Assembly (NCBI RefSeq): GCF_019218755.1
Contig: NZ_JAHUWZ010000014.1
Location: 1-61,343 of the forward strand
DNA length: 61,343 nucleotides
Reading direction: 5' to 3'
Source of the DNA: Acidovorax sp. sif1233
Lineage (GTDB): Bacteria; Pseudomonadota; Gammaproteobacteria; Burkholderiales; Burkholderiaceae_C
The stretch's first letter is position 1. Every line of letters starts with the position of its first letter. Shown piece after piece: positions 24,901-33,987 of the stretch. The notes under the pieces are model-generated. The model made no database searches. It saw only the letters and a list, made by a program, of their open reading frames with translations, and was not told the origin of the DNA. Position numbers and translations under genes: made by a program.

Positions 24901-27900
24901 CGTGGTGACCGTGTACTTCGACCAGCACGGCAAGGCCCTGCCCCCCGGGGCCACCAGCGGCGCGGCGGTGCTGACGGTGGATGCGGACGGCGCCTACCGG
25001 TTCGAGGTGCTGGACAACCTCATCCACAAAGGCGCGGGCGAAGACTGGCTGAACCTGCCCAGGATCACCTTCGTGGGCGAGGATGGCGATGGCGACAGGA
25101 TCGGCGTGGAATTGAACGCCTCCATCCAGGACGACGTGCCCATCGTGACGGTGTCCGACGCCGTGCCGGTCGCCGAGCACAGCTTCACGGTGGAGTACAA
25201 GGGCGGCGAGGCCGGCTACAACAACAGCTTCGGCTATTACTTCAAGAACCCGGATGGCTCCATCGACACCTCCAGGGGCGGGTTCGTGCTGTGGGACAAC
25301 GTCAAGACCGAAGGCGGCATGACCGTGTCGCTGCCCACGGGCGTGACGGCCGACCAGATCGGTTTCTTCATCATCCCCAACGGCGACAGCCAGAACGGCG
25401 CGCTGGGCGACGCCCAGGCGGTGTCGTTCCAGCTCGTGGGCGGGAAGTGGACCGCGTTCGCCGGCGGATCGCCGCTCGCGGGCGAGGGGGCACCCATCTA
25501 CTTCTCCGACCAGGCGCTCAACAGCGATGGGCAGTCCCACCTGCAGCAAACGCCGTCGGGCACGGCGGCCGGCCAGGACAGCAGGGGCAACTTCAACTGG
25601 GAAGATCTCAAGATCACCTCCGGCAGCTCGGACAAGGACTACGACGACGTCAACCTGGACCTGAACTGGAACGTGCCGCTGCTGGTCAAGGATGCGCAAG
25701 CCGATCTGGGAACGAGTTCGGACAACGACGGCAAGGCGCTGGCGGGCAGCTTCCAGTTCCACTTCGGCGCGGATGGCGCGGCGGCCAGCGGCAGCAAGAC
25801 CTTCGGCCTGAGCGTCGGCGCGCAGGGCCAGGCGTCGGCGCTGAAGGACACCGCGACCGGCTCTGCCGTTCTGGTGAAGATGGAGGGCGGCGCGGCCGTC
25901 GGCTACATCCTCATCGGCGGTGTGCAGACCAATGTGTTCAAGGTCTCGGTGGCGGGCGACGCGGCCAACAACGGCCAGGTGACGGTGGAGCAGTACCGCG
26001 CGGTGGTGCACCCCACCAACGATCCGCACGAGATCGTCAACATCGGCGGCGGCGTGATCCAGCTCACCGCGCAGGCCAAGGATGGCGATGGCGACAAGTC
26101 CAATACCGCCACCTACGACATCGGCCGGCAGATCAACTTCCAGGACACGGGCCCGGTGGCTGCGGACGATGCCGCCAATCTCACGGCCTCGGCGGGGACC
26201 ATGGGCACCACGGAGCATGCCGTGGGCAATGTGCTGGGCAACGACATGTACGAGGCCAAGGCGGATGGCGCCCATGCCGAAGTGGTGTTCAACCGCGCCG
26301 GTGGCGACAGGTCGGGCAACACGACCGACCTGGACGGCCCGTCGTTCGATGCCAACGGCACCCTGGGCACACTCAGGATCGCGGCCAATGGCGATGCCAC
26401 CTATGCGCTGAATGACCTCAAGGCGATGGCGCTGGGCGAAGGCGCCTCGGTCACCGACAGCTTCAACTACCAGATGAAGGATGCGGATGGCGACACCGAC
26501 GTGGCCAATGTGCGCGTGACGGTGCAGGGCGTGAACGACGCGCCCGAATTCGTGACCGGCAACGACCAGACGACCGAGATCTGGGTGGACAAGGATGGTG
26601 ATGGCAACAAGGACGGCGACGAGGTCTCGCGCTATTCCGGGCCGAATGCCGACCAGATCGCGGTGAGCGTGCAGGAAGACGCGCTGGAGCCGGGCAACCG
26701 CGAGAGCCCGGACCAGACCACCACGGATGCGGCCAGCTTCGGTGTGGCCGACCCCGACATCGGCGACACCGTGGGCGTGCGCTTCGATACGACGGGCAGC
26801 CTGCTGCCAGCGCTGACCTCGGGCGGTGCGCCCATCGTCTGGACCCCCAACGCGTCGGGCACGGAACTCATCGGCCAGGTGGGCGGCACCGAGATCATCA
26901 AGGTGACCATCGGGGGCACCTATGAAAGCGGCTACACCAGCAGCGTGGTGCTGCTGGGCCCCGTGGACCATGCACCGCCCCCCGCGGGCACGGCCACCGA
27001 TGGCGATGTGAAGGAACTGAACTTCACGGTCATCGCGAACGACCGCCCGCTCAACCCGTCCACCGGCCTCACGGACACCATGGCGCTCAAGGTGACGGTG
27101 GAGGACGACGCCCCCACCGCCAGGCTCGTGGATGGCGCCGCCATGGTGCTGAGCGCCACGCTCGAGGAAGAGTCCGCACTGCGTGGCGGCGCGAAGATCG
27201 GCAATGACGAACGGGATGCGAGCGACCTGGCCCATGGCGCGCAGCTGGAGGCATCGACCGGCGTGCAGGTGATGACCGGCGCCGTGAAGTGGGGCGCCGA
27301 CGGTTTCGGCAAGGTCACCGGCCTGCAGTTTGGCGGCACCACCGTGAACGTGGATCTGGGCACGGGGGGCAAGGTGTACTTCAATGCCGACGGGCAGCCG
27401 CAAGGCAGTTCCACGGGGGCGGCCGCCGTGCTGGAGGTCCAGGCCAATGGCGAGTACACGCTCACGGTGACGGGGGCGCTCATGCACTCGGCGCAAGGCG
27501 AGGACACGCTGAACCTGGGCCGCGTGCAGATCGTGGGCGAGGACCGTGACGGCGACGCCATCGGCGTGGAGCTGGCCGCCAGCGTGAAGGACGACATCCC
27601 CGTCATCACCACGGTGGAGCCCGTGCCTGTGCCGGGCATCACCGTGCAACTGGTGGGCAGCGACGCGGGCTACAACAACACCTGGGGCTACTACATCAAG
27701 GACGCCAGCGGCATGCCCACCACGGGCACGGTGGTGTGGGACAACGTGAAGAACCAGCCGGTGACCAGCGTCACCCTGCCGCCGGGCGTGCTGCCCGGCC
27801 AGGTCGGCTTCTTCATGATCCCCAATGGCGACAGCCTCAATGGTTCGCTGGGCAACAACACGGCGGTCACCTTCTCGCAAGACAGCGGCGGCCAGTGGGT

Positions 27901-30900
27901 CGCGCACGCGGGTGGCGCTCCGCTCGCCGGGCAGGGCGCGGCCGCACTGTTCGACAACAGCGCGCTCAATCTCGACGGCCTGTCCCATGTGAACACCCTC
28001 GCGGTGGGCCCTGTCTCGGGCAATCAGAACTGGGAGGACATCGCGGGCGGCGGCGACCTGGACTACAACGACGTGCTGCTCAACGTCACCATGCCGCTGC
28101 TGGTGGACGACAGCTTCCTGAACATCGACGCGGAGTCCGATGTGGGCTCCACGCGCTTCACCGTGAGCTACGGCGCCGACGGTGCGGCCGCGCTGCAGGG
28201 CAAGGCTTATGGGCTGGTCCTGACCGGTGGTGAAGGCACGCCCTCGGGCTTCAAGGACACCGCGCAGTACTCGAACGGCCAGCCCGCCGATGTGCTGCTC
28301 AAGAGCGGGCCCGGCGGCACGCTCATCGGCTACGTGACGGTGGACGGCGTGGAAAAGACGGTCTTCCAGCTGTCGGTCGATGCCGCCACGGGCGAGGTCA
28401 CGTTCGACCAGCAGCGCACGGTGGTGCATTCGACGCCGGGCGACTCCAACGAGGTGCAGTCGGCGCTGGCGGGCAAGATCGGCCTGCAGCTCACGGCCAC
28501 CGATGGCGATGGCGACCATGTCAACGCGAGCATCGACCTGGGCCGCATGCTGTTCATCGCGGACGACGGCCCCGTGGCGAAGGACGACACGGATGGCACG
28601 CAGTGGGTGGTGGACCACTGGGTTGCCACCGGCAACGTGCTCACGGGGGCGGGCACCACCTCGGGCGATGCCGGCAAGGACCAGCACGAGGGCATGCAGG
28701 ACGGCGCCAAGGCCGAGGTCGTGCAGGTGCGCGCGGGTGCAGAGGGCGCCGTGTGGACGCCTGGCACGGCCGTGGCCAGCGGTGGCAGCGCCACGGTGGC
28801 GGGCCAGTACGGCTCGCTCACCATCGAGTCCGATGGCGACTACACCTACACCGGGCACCAGACCACCGTGCAGCTCGGAGGGGGCGCGGGCGTGCCGGCC
28901 GGCACCGATGCCTTCGACTACGGCAAGCCCTACACCACGAACCTGGGCGAACAGCTGATCACCAGCCCCACGCCCGCGCAGACCGGCGGCGCCGTGGTCA
29001 CCAGCCAGGGCAATGGCGCGGGCGTGGACGACCCCACCGAGCCCGTGCCGGGCGACGTGGGCGCCAGCACACCCGAGCAGGTGGGCTACTCGCCCAGCCA
29101 GGGCACGGAGGCCCTGTCGGTGGACCTGGGCACGATGGCCGTGCGGGCCGTGGTGGACATTTCCAACCTGTTCCAGAACGAATCGGGCCAGACGGGCAAC
29201 CAGGGCGAGACCGGGCGCTGGGAGGCGTTCGACGCCGCCGGCAACAAGGTGGGCGAGGGCATGATCGGCGGCGCGCTGTTCCACAACGGCGCGAACGGCA
29301 GCGACCCCGTGCACCAGGGCCAGGTGGAGATCGAGGTGCTGGGCGCCGACGGCAACCCCATCGCCTTCCAGAACGTGGTGTTCTCGGGCGTGGACTATCT
29401 CGCCGGTGACAAGGGCAGCGACAGCTCGGACTACTTCGTCAAGGCGGTCAGCTTCGAGGAAGCCGTGGCGCCCGAGACGACGGACACGTTCAGCTACCAG
29501 ATGAAGGACGGCGATGGCGACACCGACAGCGCCACGCTGACCATCGAAACCGGCCACCAGCAGAGCACGCAGGGCCTGGGCATGGTGTACGAGGACGGCC
29601 TGGCCACGGGCAACGTGGACAGCAGCCCGCACACCACCGATACGGCTGGCACGCTGGGCATGGGGGGCGCCACCTACGCGCTGGTGGCCCCGGTGCAGAA
29701 GATCACCTCGGCGGGCGAAGAGGTGCGCTGGAGCACGTCGGCCGATGGCAAGACCCTGACCGGCACGGCCGGCGCGGGCGCCGATGTGCGCACGGTGGCC
29801 GTGGCCACCATCGACGACAGCGGCCAGTACAAAGTGGAACTCAAGGGCCAGGTGGACCACGCCTACACCGAGAGCGGCGAGGAAAACCTGTACCTGCAGC
29901 TGGTGGCGCAGAAGACGGTGGACGGCGAGACCGAGGTCCAGGGCTTCAACATCAAGATCCAGGACGACGCGCCGGTCTACGTGGGCGGTACGCAGGACAC
30001 CCTGGTCGCCAACAGCGGCGTGGGCGAGGTCACGGCGGACCTGGGCGCACGCGTGGGTGCCGACGTGGTGGGGGCGGACGTGAACCTCACGGCGACCTCG
30101 GCCGCCACCGTGGGTACGTCCCCCGTGCGGTATGTCTCCATGTCGTACCTGCAGGGCGGCGATGTGCATTCCACCGTGATGACGGTGGACGGCAACAAGG
30201 TGTTCTACCAGGCCACGAGCGACGGCAGCATCAAGGCGGTGTACGACGACGGCGGTGTGCTGAAGACCGCGTTCACCGTGAACGGCGTGGTGAATGCCGA
30301 CGGCACAACCAGCTACGTCACCAACATGGTGGCGGTGGCCGACAAGGTGCAGGTGGGCGAGACGGTCACACCCGGCAGCACGACGACCGTGGAGAAGACC
30401 GTGGTCTTCGGCGACAGCAAGAACGACGATGTGTTCAAGCCCAGCAGCTATACCCACTCGTCGGCTGGCGGCAGCGAAATGGGCGCGCGGTACGTGGACT
30501 CCGCCACGGGCATCTACATGCAGATCTCGGCCGACAAGGACGAGACCAAGGCCAACACCGTGCAGTGGAAGAACGGGAAGTGGGAGGTCACCCAGGACGA
30601 CACCTCGCTGCAGACCGACGGCAACCAGGCCAACGACCCCGAGGTCAACTGGTCGTCCACGGGCAACGGCAATGGCGGGGGGGGCTTTGGCGTCGGCGAC
30701 AACTTCATCGGCAACGACAGCTCGGTGGGCGAGCGCGATTCCGACAGGAGCGATGCCGTGAAGGCCGGCGACGGCGCGGGCGAGCGCCTGGTGGTCGAGT
30801 TCTTCAAGGCCGACGGCACGCGCCTGAACGTGACCTCCGCCGACTTCAAGCTCGACCACCTGGGCAAGGAGGAAGCCGCCGTGGTCACGGCGGTGAACAC

Positions 30901-31774
30901 CGGCAGCGGCGGCGCCACGACCGTGGTGGGATCGCCCATCGTTCAGGAGGGCACGGCCAGCGGCGGCAACACCAATGGTGGTACCGCCAGCGTGGAGACG
31001 CCCGTCAGGGTGGATCCGGCGGGCTCGGCCACATTCAACACCGTCCAGTTCACCGCCGAGGATTGCACGGACTACCGGGTGACCGATGCGGCCACCCTGA
31101 CCTACACCGAGACGGTGACAACACCTCCGGTCACGACGCCTGTCTATGCCGACCAGATGTGGATCGACCTGCAGGCCGTGATCGTCGATGGCGACGGCGA
31201 CACGCTGGCGGACCCGATTGACGTCAAGATCGTCATCGACACCGGCAACACGCTCGATGGCGACGAGGTGGAGCTGTCCGATGCGGCGGCGGGCGGGCTG
31301 GCCATCAAGGGTGGCGATGCGCCGGAAACCATCGTGGGCAGCGCGGGCGACGATACCGTGCAGGCTGGCGAGGGCAATGACACCGTGCAGGGAGGTGACG
31401 GCGACGATTTGCTGGATGGGGGCCCTGGCAGCGACATCCTGGCCGGCGGCGATGGCGACGACACCATCGAGATCAACCTCGCGGACAGCAGCCCCGGCGG
31501 CACCGACAAGGATGTCGTCAAGGACCTGGAGGAGGGCGACAAGATCGAGGTGGCGGACCTGCTGACGGACGACGGTGGCGACCTGCTCGCAAGCCTGCCT
31601 CTGGCGGCGGATGCCTCGGGCGACACGAACATCGCGGTGGACAGCAACGGACCGGCGGCGGGCGGAGCGTCCCAGACCGTGGTGGTGGAAGACACCACGC
31701 CGGAGGCCCTGGCCGTGGACCTGGCCCTGGGGACCCCCGATGTGGCGACGGTGACCAAGCCGAACGACGACTGA
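21932..31774 (+). CDS. lapA: Giant LapA-like RTX adhesin
   Basis: 3280 residues. Residues 1-112 form a retention module, MSQIATVVAVTGTAFAVDAD to DATAAG; TAAG at 109-112 is the site cut by LapG in LapA. A proline-rich linker covers 167-223. Then come five modules of about 150 residues that begin LEEES and end VQDDIPV, with two blocks in the order DUF4114-like (GFFxIPNG, DYNDV), DUF5801-like (FGADGAAA) and VCBS-like (SFNYQMKD). Five RTX nonapeptides lie at 3136-3180, followed by the C-terminal secretion signal. The protein has a single cysteine (3045). The ATG at 21932 is chosen because the retention module starts there; an upstream in-frame ATG at 21878 adds 18 residues. It should be exported by LapBC/LapE and held at the cell surface under LapD/LapG control. 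Domain names are from memory of motifs. Confidence 0.92.
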   Translation: MSQIATVVAVTGTAFAVDADGHRRPLKAGDALQKGEIVQTTAGGRVELLLDDGQTLAVAPAQSVKIDDSVTQTAERPTAQEASVGQGTIDTVIQVLQRGGDLNEQLDATAAGLGGGAGGEGEGSSFVQLLRIFEGVDPLAYQYSFTPQSAPDIDFNPLAVLTVDAAPTPAPPPPVAPPPPPVPAPPPPAPPTPPVPAPPPPPAPPPPGPPPASPPPPPPAPEPVRLNVSTTLEEESAPSGGPSGILGNNEEDDGLLSFHKGTLDLEGGTIFSIGLPGFANVPVPPEGVTIYFDALGQPIPEGDSTPPAVRLFIAPNGNYSLSVIGPLQHAPGDGENFLGLPVVTFSGVTGEGGEFTAELNMSVQDDVPVITTSAEDAPTLTTSDRGVNQATNTGYEGTENNPDAVDSDTDSNTFNGTAFVVSFGADGPKLLPGGSEGEGPAVRDGYAFAFQIGNGGATGLYATGTNTEIVLSTTGDPSVVVGRDGSGNVILTLQIDPQTGAVVMTQTGAIRHAAPDGVDGGGDELQALGTGVLSVVLEATDNDDDTVAAELDLGGRLLFGDDVPVHRYDEAPGQGEGPGEPVERVLSLQAEEESAMEGGHTIGNDENDLPLTSVDSGGLTQINGAINWGADGFGKLTGVRVGSGEGATNVPVGQAVWFNANGEVIPSGPGGAQPDGAAASLVVEATGSYTLTVLATMNHAAGGTVVQGEDWLNLETVRLVGEDGDGDAITVALETRVQDDIPVHVKLLGIPVPLVALLEEESASNGDGGVIGNDESLDWLAIIPVGSLSASTGAQSMTGVVRWGADQFGGVAAVQVGAQEYAVGNTIATVYLDREGQPIADGDTTTPRSVELRIDGATGGYRLTVIGPLDHDPGQGENLMLRTFTFVGVDGDGDRIGVDLYAKIQDDVPEHARENGSAVKLSLKVEEESVPHSGGTLGNNETADGLSHAHTDATGFQGSVKWGADDFGGITGVKVQTGIFTENSYSPVAGVVTVYFDQHGKALPPGATSGAAVLTVDADGAYRFEVLDNLIHKGAGEDWLNLPRITFVGEDGDGDRIGVELNASIQDDVPIVTVSDAVPVAEHSFTVEYKGGEAGYNNSFGYYFKNPDGSIDTSRGGFVLWDNVKTEGGMTVSLPTGVTADQIGFFIIPNGDSQNGALGDAQAVSFQLVGGKWTAFAGGSPLAGEGAPIYFSDQALNSDGQSHLQQTPSGTAAGQDSRGNFNWEDLKITSGSSDKDYDDVNLDLNWNVPLLVKDAQADLGTSSDNDGKALAGSFQFHFGADGAAASGSKTFGLSVGAQGQASALKDTATGSAVLVKMEGGAAVGYILIGGVQTNVFKVSVAGDAANNGQVTVEQYRAVVHPTNDPHEIVNIGGGVIQLTAQAKDGDGDKSNTATYDIGRQINFQDTGPVAADDAANLTASAGTMGTTEHAVGNVLGNDMYEAKADGAHAEVVFNRAGGDRSGNTTDLDGPSFDANGTLGTLRIAANGDATYALNDLKAMALGEGASVTDSFNYQMKDADGDTDVANVRVTVQGVNDAPEFVTGNDQTTEIWVDKDGDGNKDGDEVSRYSGPNADQIAVSVQEDALEPGNRESPDQTTTDAASFGVADPDIGDTVGVRFDTTGSLLPALTSGGAPIVWTPNASGTELIGQVGGTEIIKVTIGGTYESGYTSSVVLLGPVDHAPPPAGTATDGDVKELNFTVIANDRPLNPSTGLTDTMALKVTVEDDAPTARLVDGAAMVLSATLEEESALRGGAKIGNDERDASDLAHGAQLEASTGVQVMTGAVKWGADGFGKVTGLQFGGTTVNVDLGTGGKVYFNADGQPQGSSTGAAAVLEVQANGEYTLTVTGALMHSAQGEDTLNLGRVQIVGEDRDGDAIGVELAASVKDDIPVITTVEPVPVPGITVQLVGSDAGYNNTWGYYIKDASGMPTTGTVVWDNVKNQPVTSVTLPPGVLPGQVGFFMIPNGDSLNGSLGNNTAVTFSQDSGGQWVAHAGGAPLAGQGAAALFDNSALNLDGLSHVNTLAVGPVSGNQNWEDIAGGGDLDYNDVLLNVTMPLLVDDSFLNIDAESDVGSTRFTVSYGADGAAALQGKAYGLVLTGGEGTPSGFKDTAQYSNGQPADVLLKSGPGGTLIGYVTVDGVEKTVFQLSVDAATGEVTFDQQRTVVHSTPGDSNEVQSALAGKIGLQLTATDGDGDHVNASIDLGRMLFIADDGPVAKDDTDGTQWVVDHWVATGNVLTGAGTTSGDAGKDQHEGMQDGAKAEVVQVRAGAEGAVWTPGTAVASGGSATVAGQYGSLTIESDGDYTYTGHQTTVQLGGGAGVPAGTDAFDYGKPYTTNLGEQLITSPTPAQTGGAVVTSQGNGAGVDDPTEPVPGDVGASTPEQVGYSPSQGTEALSVDLGTMAVRAVVDISNLFQNESGQTGNQGETGRWEAFDAAGNKVGEGMIGGALFHNGANGSDPVHQGQVEIEVLGADGNPIAFQNVVFSGVDYLAGDKGSDSSDYFVKAVSFEEAVAPETTDTFSYQMKDGDGDTDSATLTIETGHQQSTQGLGMVYEDGLATGNVDSSPHTTDTAGTLGMGGATYALVAPVQKITSAGEEVRWSTSADGKTLTGTAGAGADVRTVAVATIDDSGQYKVELKGQVDHAYTESGEENLYLQLVAQKTVDGETEVQGFNIKIQDDAPVYVGGTQDTLVANSGVGEVTADLGARVGADVVGADVNLTATSAATVGTSPVRYVSMSYLQGGDVHSTVMTVDGNKVFYQATSDGSIKAVYDDGGVLKTAFTVNGVVNADGTTSYVTNMVAVADKVQVGETVTPGSTTTVEKTVVFGDSKNDDVFKPSSYTHSSAGGSEMGARYVDSATGIYMQISADKDETKANTVQWKNGKWEVTQDDTSLQTDGNQANDPEVNWSSTGNGNGGGGFGVGDNFIGNDSSVGERDSDRSDAVKAGDGAGERLVVEFFKADGTRLNVTSADFKLDHLGKEEAAVVTAVNTGSGGATTVVGSPIVQEGTASGGNTNGGTASVETPVRVDPAGSATFNTVQFTAEDCTDYRVTDAATLTYTETVTTPPVTTPVYADQMWIDLQAVIVDGDGDTLADPIDVKIVIDTGNTLDGDEVELSDAAAGGLAIKGGDAPETIVGSAGDDTVQAGEGNDTVQGGDGDDLLDGGPGSDILAGGDGDDTIEINLADSSPGGTDKDVVKDLEEGDKIEVADLLTDDGGDLLASLPLAADASGDTNIAVDSNGPAAGGASQTVVVEDTTPEALAVDLALGTPDVATVTKPNDD
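22598..25149 (+). repeat. Repeated EEES modules in the adhesin (copies 1-4)
   Basis: Four modules begin with an EEES motif at 22628, 23702, 24208 and 24706 and close with (V/I)QDD(V/I)P. Between copies 1 and 2 a different, DUF5801-like domain is inserted. Shared inner motifs are GNxE, (N/K/R)WGAD-FG, TVY(F/L)D-GxP and GEDGDGD. A fifth copy is at about 27155-27606. They differ at many residues, so they are old repeats, not a recent tandem expansion. They resemble the T1SS-143 repeat of RTX adhesins. Confidence 0.75.
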
Positions 31775-31775
31775 G

Positions 31776-31812
31776 CCACGCACCCCAGGCGCAAGGGGCC
31801 TGGGGTGCGTGG
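31776..31812 (+). terminator. Hairpin after the adhesin gene
   Basis: CCACGCACCCCAGGC and GCCTGGGGTGCGTGG form a 15-bp perfect stem with a seven-base loop, two bases after the lapA stop. No T-run follows, so it may protect the mRNA end or act with the next hairpin. Confidence 0.65.
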
Positions 31813-31825
31813 GTTGTGGATGGGC

Positions 31826-31867
31826 AAGAAAAAGGCTGCCACCGCTTGTGGATCAAGCGGTGGCAGC
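31826..31867 (-). terminator. Terminator of the lapD transcript
   Basis: GCTGCCACCGCTT and AAGCGGTGGCAGC form a 13-bp stem. Read on the minus strand it is followed by CTTTTTCTT, so it is a good intrinsic terminator for lapG-lapD. It may also act on the plus strand after lapA. The stretch from here to 32043 holds nothing else I can name. Confidence 0.8.
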
Positions 31868-32043
31868 TATCTGTTTTGATGACAGGCAAGAGGCCGGCGG
31901 CAGAGTGCCTTCGCCCTCGCTGGCACCGGACCCTTCATGTCGCGCGGAGCCGCTGCGGCGCATGACGCCGCGCCAGAGCGGCATCCCTTGCGTGCGGCAG
32001 CGCGCGAGGATGGCAAGGAAGATGCCAGGCGCCGCCGAACGCC

Positions 32044-33957
32044 TCAACGGATGCCCGGCCCCGTGGCGCCATCAAAGCCCAGCGAGGCCAGCAGGGGCAG
32101 GTCGTCCCGCGATTCGACCCCCAGCGCAATGACCTGGATACCAATGGCATGGGCGATGCTGCACAGCCCCTTGAGGAACTCCTGGTTGCCCAGATTGCCC
32201 GCGATGCCGCGCACGTAGCTGGGATGCACCTTGATGTAGTCCAGCCCCAGGTCGGCGAGCTTGTTGCCTTCGGTGAACCGCTGGCCGAAGTATTCGATGC
32301 CCACGCGGCATCCGAGTTGCTGCAGGGTGTGGGCAAGCTCCTTGAACGCATCGAAGGCGCGAAACACCCCGTACTCCGGCACCTCGAAAAGCAGGCGTGG
32401 ACAGATGTCGGGGTAGGCGCGCAGCAACTGCATCAGCTCGTTGCGGAAGTGGAAGTCCGCGATGGTCTCGGACGACAGGTTGATCGCGATGTCGCCGGCC
32501 GTGCCGCGCAGGTGCTCGATGGCAAGGCGCACCACGCGCAGGTCGATGGGGGCCGTGAGGTTCAGGTGCGCTGCCATCGGCATGAAGTCGCCCGCGGACA
32601 GCAGGGCGCCCGAGGCGTCGGACGCCAGGCGGATCACGCCTTCCTGGTGGATGGCGCCTTCGCCGCGTCCGTCGACAACGGGGTAGAAGGCCAGCTGCAG
32701 CCTGCCACCGGTGACGGCTTCGGTCAGCAGCGTGCGCCATTGTTCGGCGGGCCGGGCCTCGGCGGGGTGCTCGCCTTCGTCGGCGAACATGCTGTTGGGG
32801 CCCAGGGATTGCGCCCGCGCCAGCGCCTCGTCCGCTCTGCTGAAAAGCGCGCCCAGGGTTTCCTGGCGCCGGTAGCCCACGGCGCAGATGTGGAACAGGT
32901 CGGGGGCCGTGGCAGACCAGTGGGGCAGCCATTGCGATGACAGGCGCGCGAAGATATCCTGCGCGGCCTCGGACGGGGAGGGTGTGGAGGGGCACAGGAC
33001 GCCGAACTCACCGCCGTTGAGGCGCCCCGCGCGCTGGCCGGGCTTGCCCTCGCCGCTCTTGTAGAGCACGGAGCCCAGGTGCTTGAGCAGGGCATCCACC
33101 CGCTGATGGCCCAGTTGCGCGTTCAGCCTCTCCAGATTGGCCAGGCGGACAATCACCAGGCTGCCCGATGAGAGGAATTGCTCGCCTTCCAGGGCTTCGC
33201 GCAGGTGCGACAGGAAGTACTCGCGGCTGGAGAGCCCGGTGACTGCATCGCGGTTGACCTTCTTGCGAAGCCCTTCCAGGCGGGCCGCCTCCTCCCCGAA
33301 CATGGACCGCAGGCGCGCGACCATGTCGTTCATGCCCCGTGCCACGCTGCGCAGTTCGGGTGTCCGCGGCTCCGTGATCTTGATGAAACGCCGCTCCGCG
33401 ATGGCCTCGGCCTGCGCGACCACATCGCGCAAGGGGCGCGTGATGCGGCGCACCGCGATGGTTCCCGCGCCGCCCGCGACAAGGCTGCCCAGGACGAACC
33501 AGGCCAGCAGCTCCAGCGTGCCGCTCCAGAGGCTGCGGTAGGCGTACTGGTCGTGGCTTGCGAGGGTCAGCGTTCCATATTGTTTCCATCCATCCTGGAT
33601 CAGCGCCCTGCCAGGCTCCGCGCTGATCGGGATCAGCCGGGCGAACCAGCCGGGCGCGCCTTCCAACTGCCCGTCGAAGGTGCGCTGCACGAGCGTCTGG
33701 CCCGTGGGCGAGGCGATGCGGATGAAGCGGTAGTGGCCAGCGTCAAACTGCGCGGCGACCTGCAGCTCCACCGTGACCGGGTCCTTGTCGAGCTGCGAAA
33801 GCGCCAGCGCCAGCGACGTGGCGTTGTCGAAGTTCTTGATCTGCAGCTGCTGCTGCAGGTAGTGCCGCGCGGACAGAACGCTGACGAGCATGCTGCCTCC
33901 AAAGGCCAGCGCCATGACCAGTCCGATGGCAAGCCAGAGTTGTTTGGTGAGTGACAT
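32044..33957 (-). CDS. lapD: LapD-like c-di-GMP receptor
   Basis: 637 residues. One span (about 7-29), a periplasmic LapD/MoxY-type domain (30-150), a second span (154-175), HAMP, then degenerate GGDEF and EAL domains. The GGDEF site reads RLNGGEFGV. The EAL motif reads EGVIRL, the catalytic DDFGTG reads EYFGQR and the KID motif reads KVHP, so it should bind but not make or cut c-di-GMP. In Pseudomonas, LapD bound to c-di-GMP holds LapG away from LapA. It lies just downstream of lapG on the same strand, with a gap of 30 bases, and converges with lapA. Confidence 0.92.
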   Translation of the reverse strand: MSLTKQLWLAIGLVMALAFGGSMLVSVLSARHYLQQQLQIKNFDNATSLALALSQLDKDPVTVELQVAAQFDAGHYRFIRIASPTGQTLVQRTFDGQLEGAPGWFARLIPISAEPGRALIQDGWKQYGTLTLASHDQYAYRSLWSGTLELLAWFVLGSLVAGGAGTIAVRRITRPLRDVVAQAEAIAERRFIKITEPRTPELRSVARGMNDMVARLRSMFGEEAARLEGLRKKVNRDAVTGLSSREYFLSHLREALEGEQFLSSGSLVIVRLANLERLNAQLGHQRVDALLKHLGSVLYKSGEGKPGQRAGRLNGGEFGVLCPSTPSPSEAAQDIFARLSSQWLPHWSATAPDLFHICAVGYRRQETLGALFSRADEALARAQSLGPNSMFADEGEHPAEARPAEQWRTLLTEAVTGGRLQLAFYPVVDGRGEGAIHQEGVIRLASDASGALLSAGDFMPMAAHLNLTAPIDLRVVRLAIEHLRGTAGDIAINLSSETIADFHFRNELMQLLRAYPDICPRLLFEVPEYGVFRAFDAFKELAHTLQQLGCRVGIEYFGQRFTEGNKLADLGLDYIKVHPSYVRGIAGNLGNQEFLKGLCSIAHAIGIQVIALGVESRDDLPLLASLGFDGATGPGIR

Positions 33958-33987
33958 GGTCGCTATCTCCGGTGATTGGTGCAGGGG

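Noticed and set aside
21884..31783. An antisense reading frame of 3299 codons across the whole adhesin gene
   Set aside because: The adhesin's GC-rich third positions and Asp/Gly/Val/Thr-rich make-up keep stops out of this frame. The translation is His/Arg/Val-rich without any fold or motif, and the sense frame has clear domains.
31868..32043. Possible small gene or remnant between lapA and lapD
   Set aside because: Short frames there have no ribosome site, no start of merit and no recognisable product.
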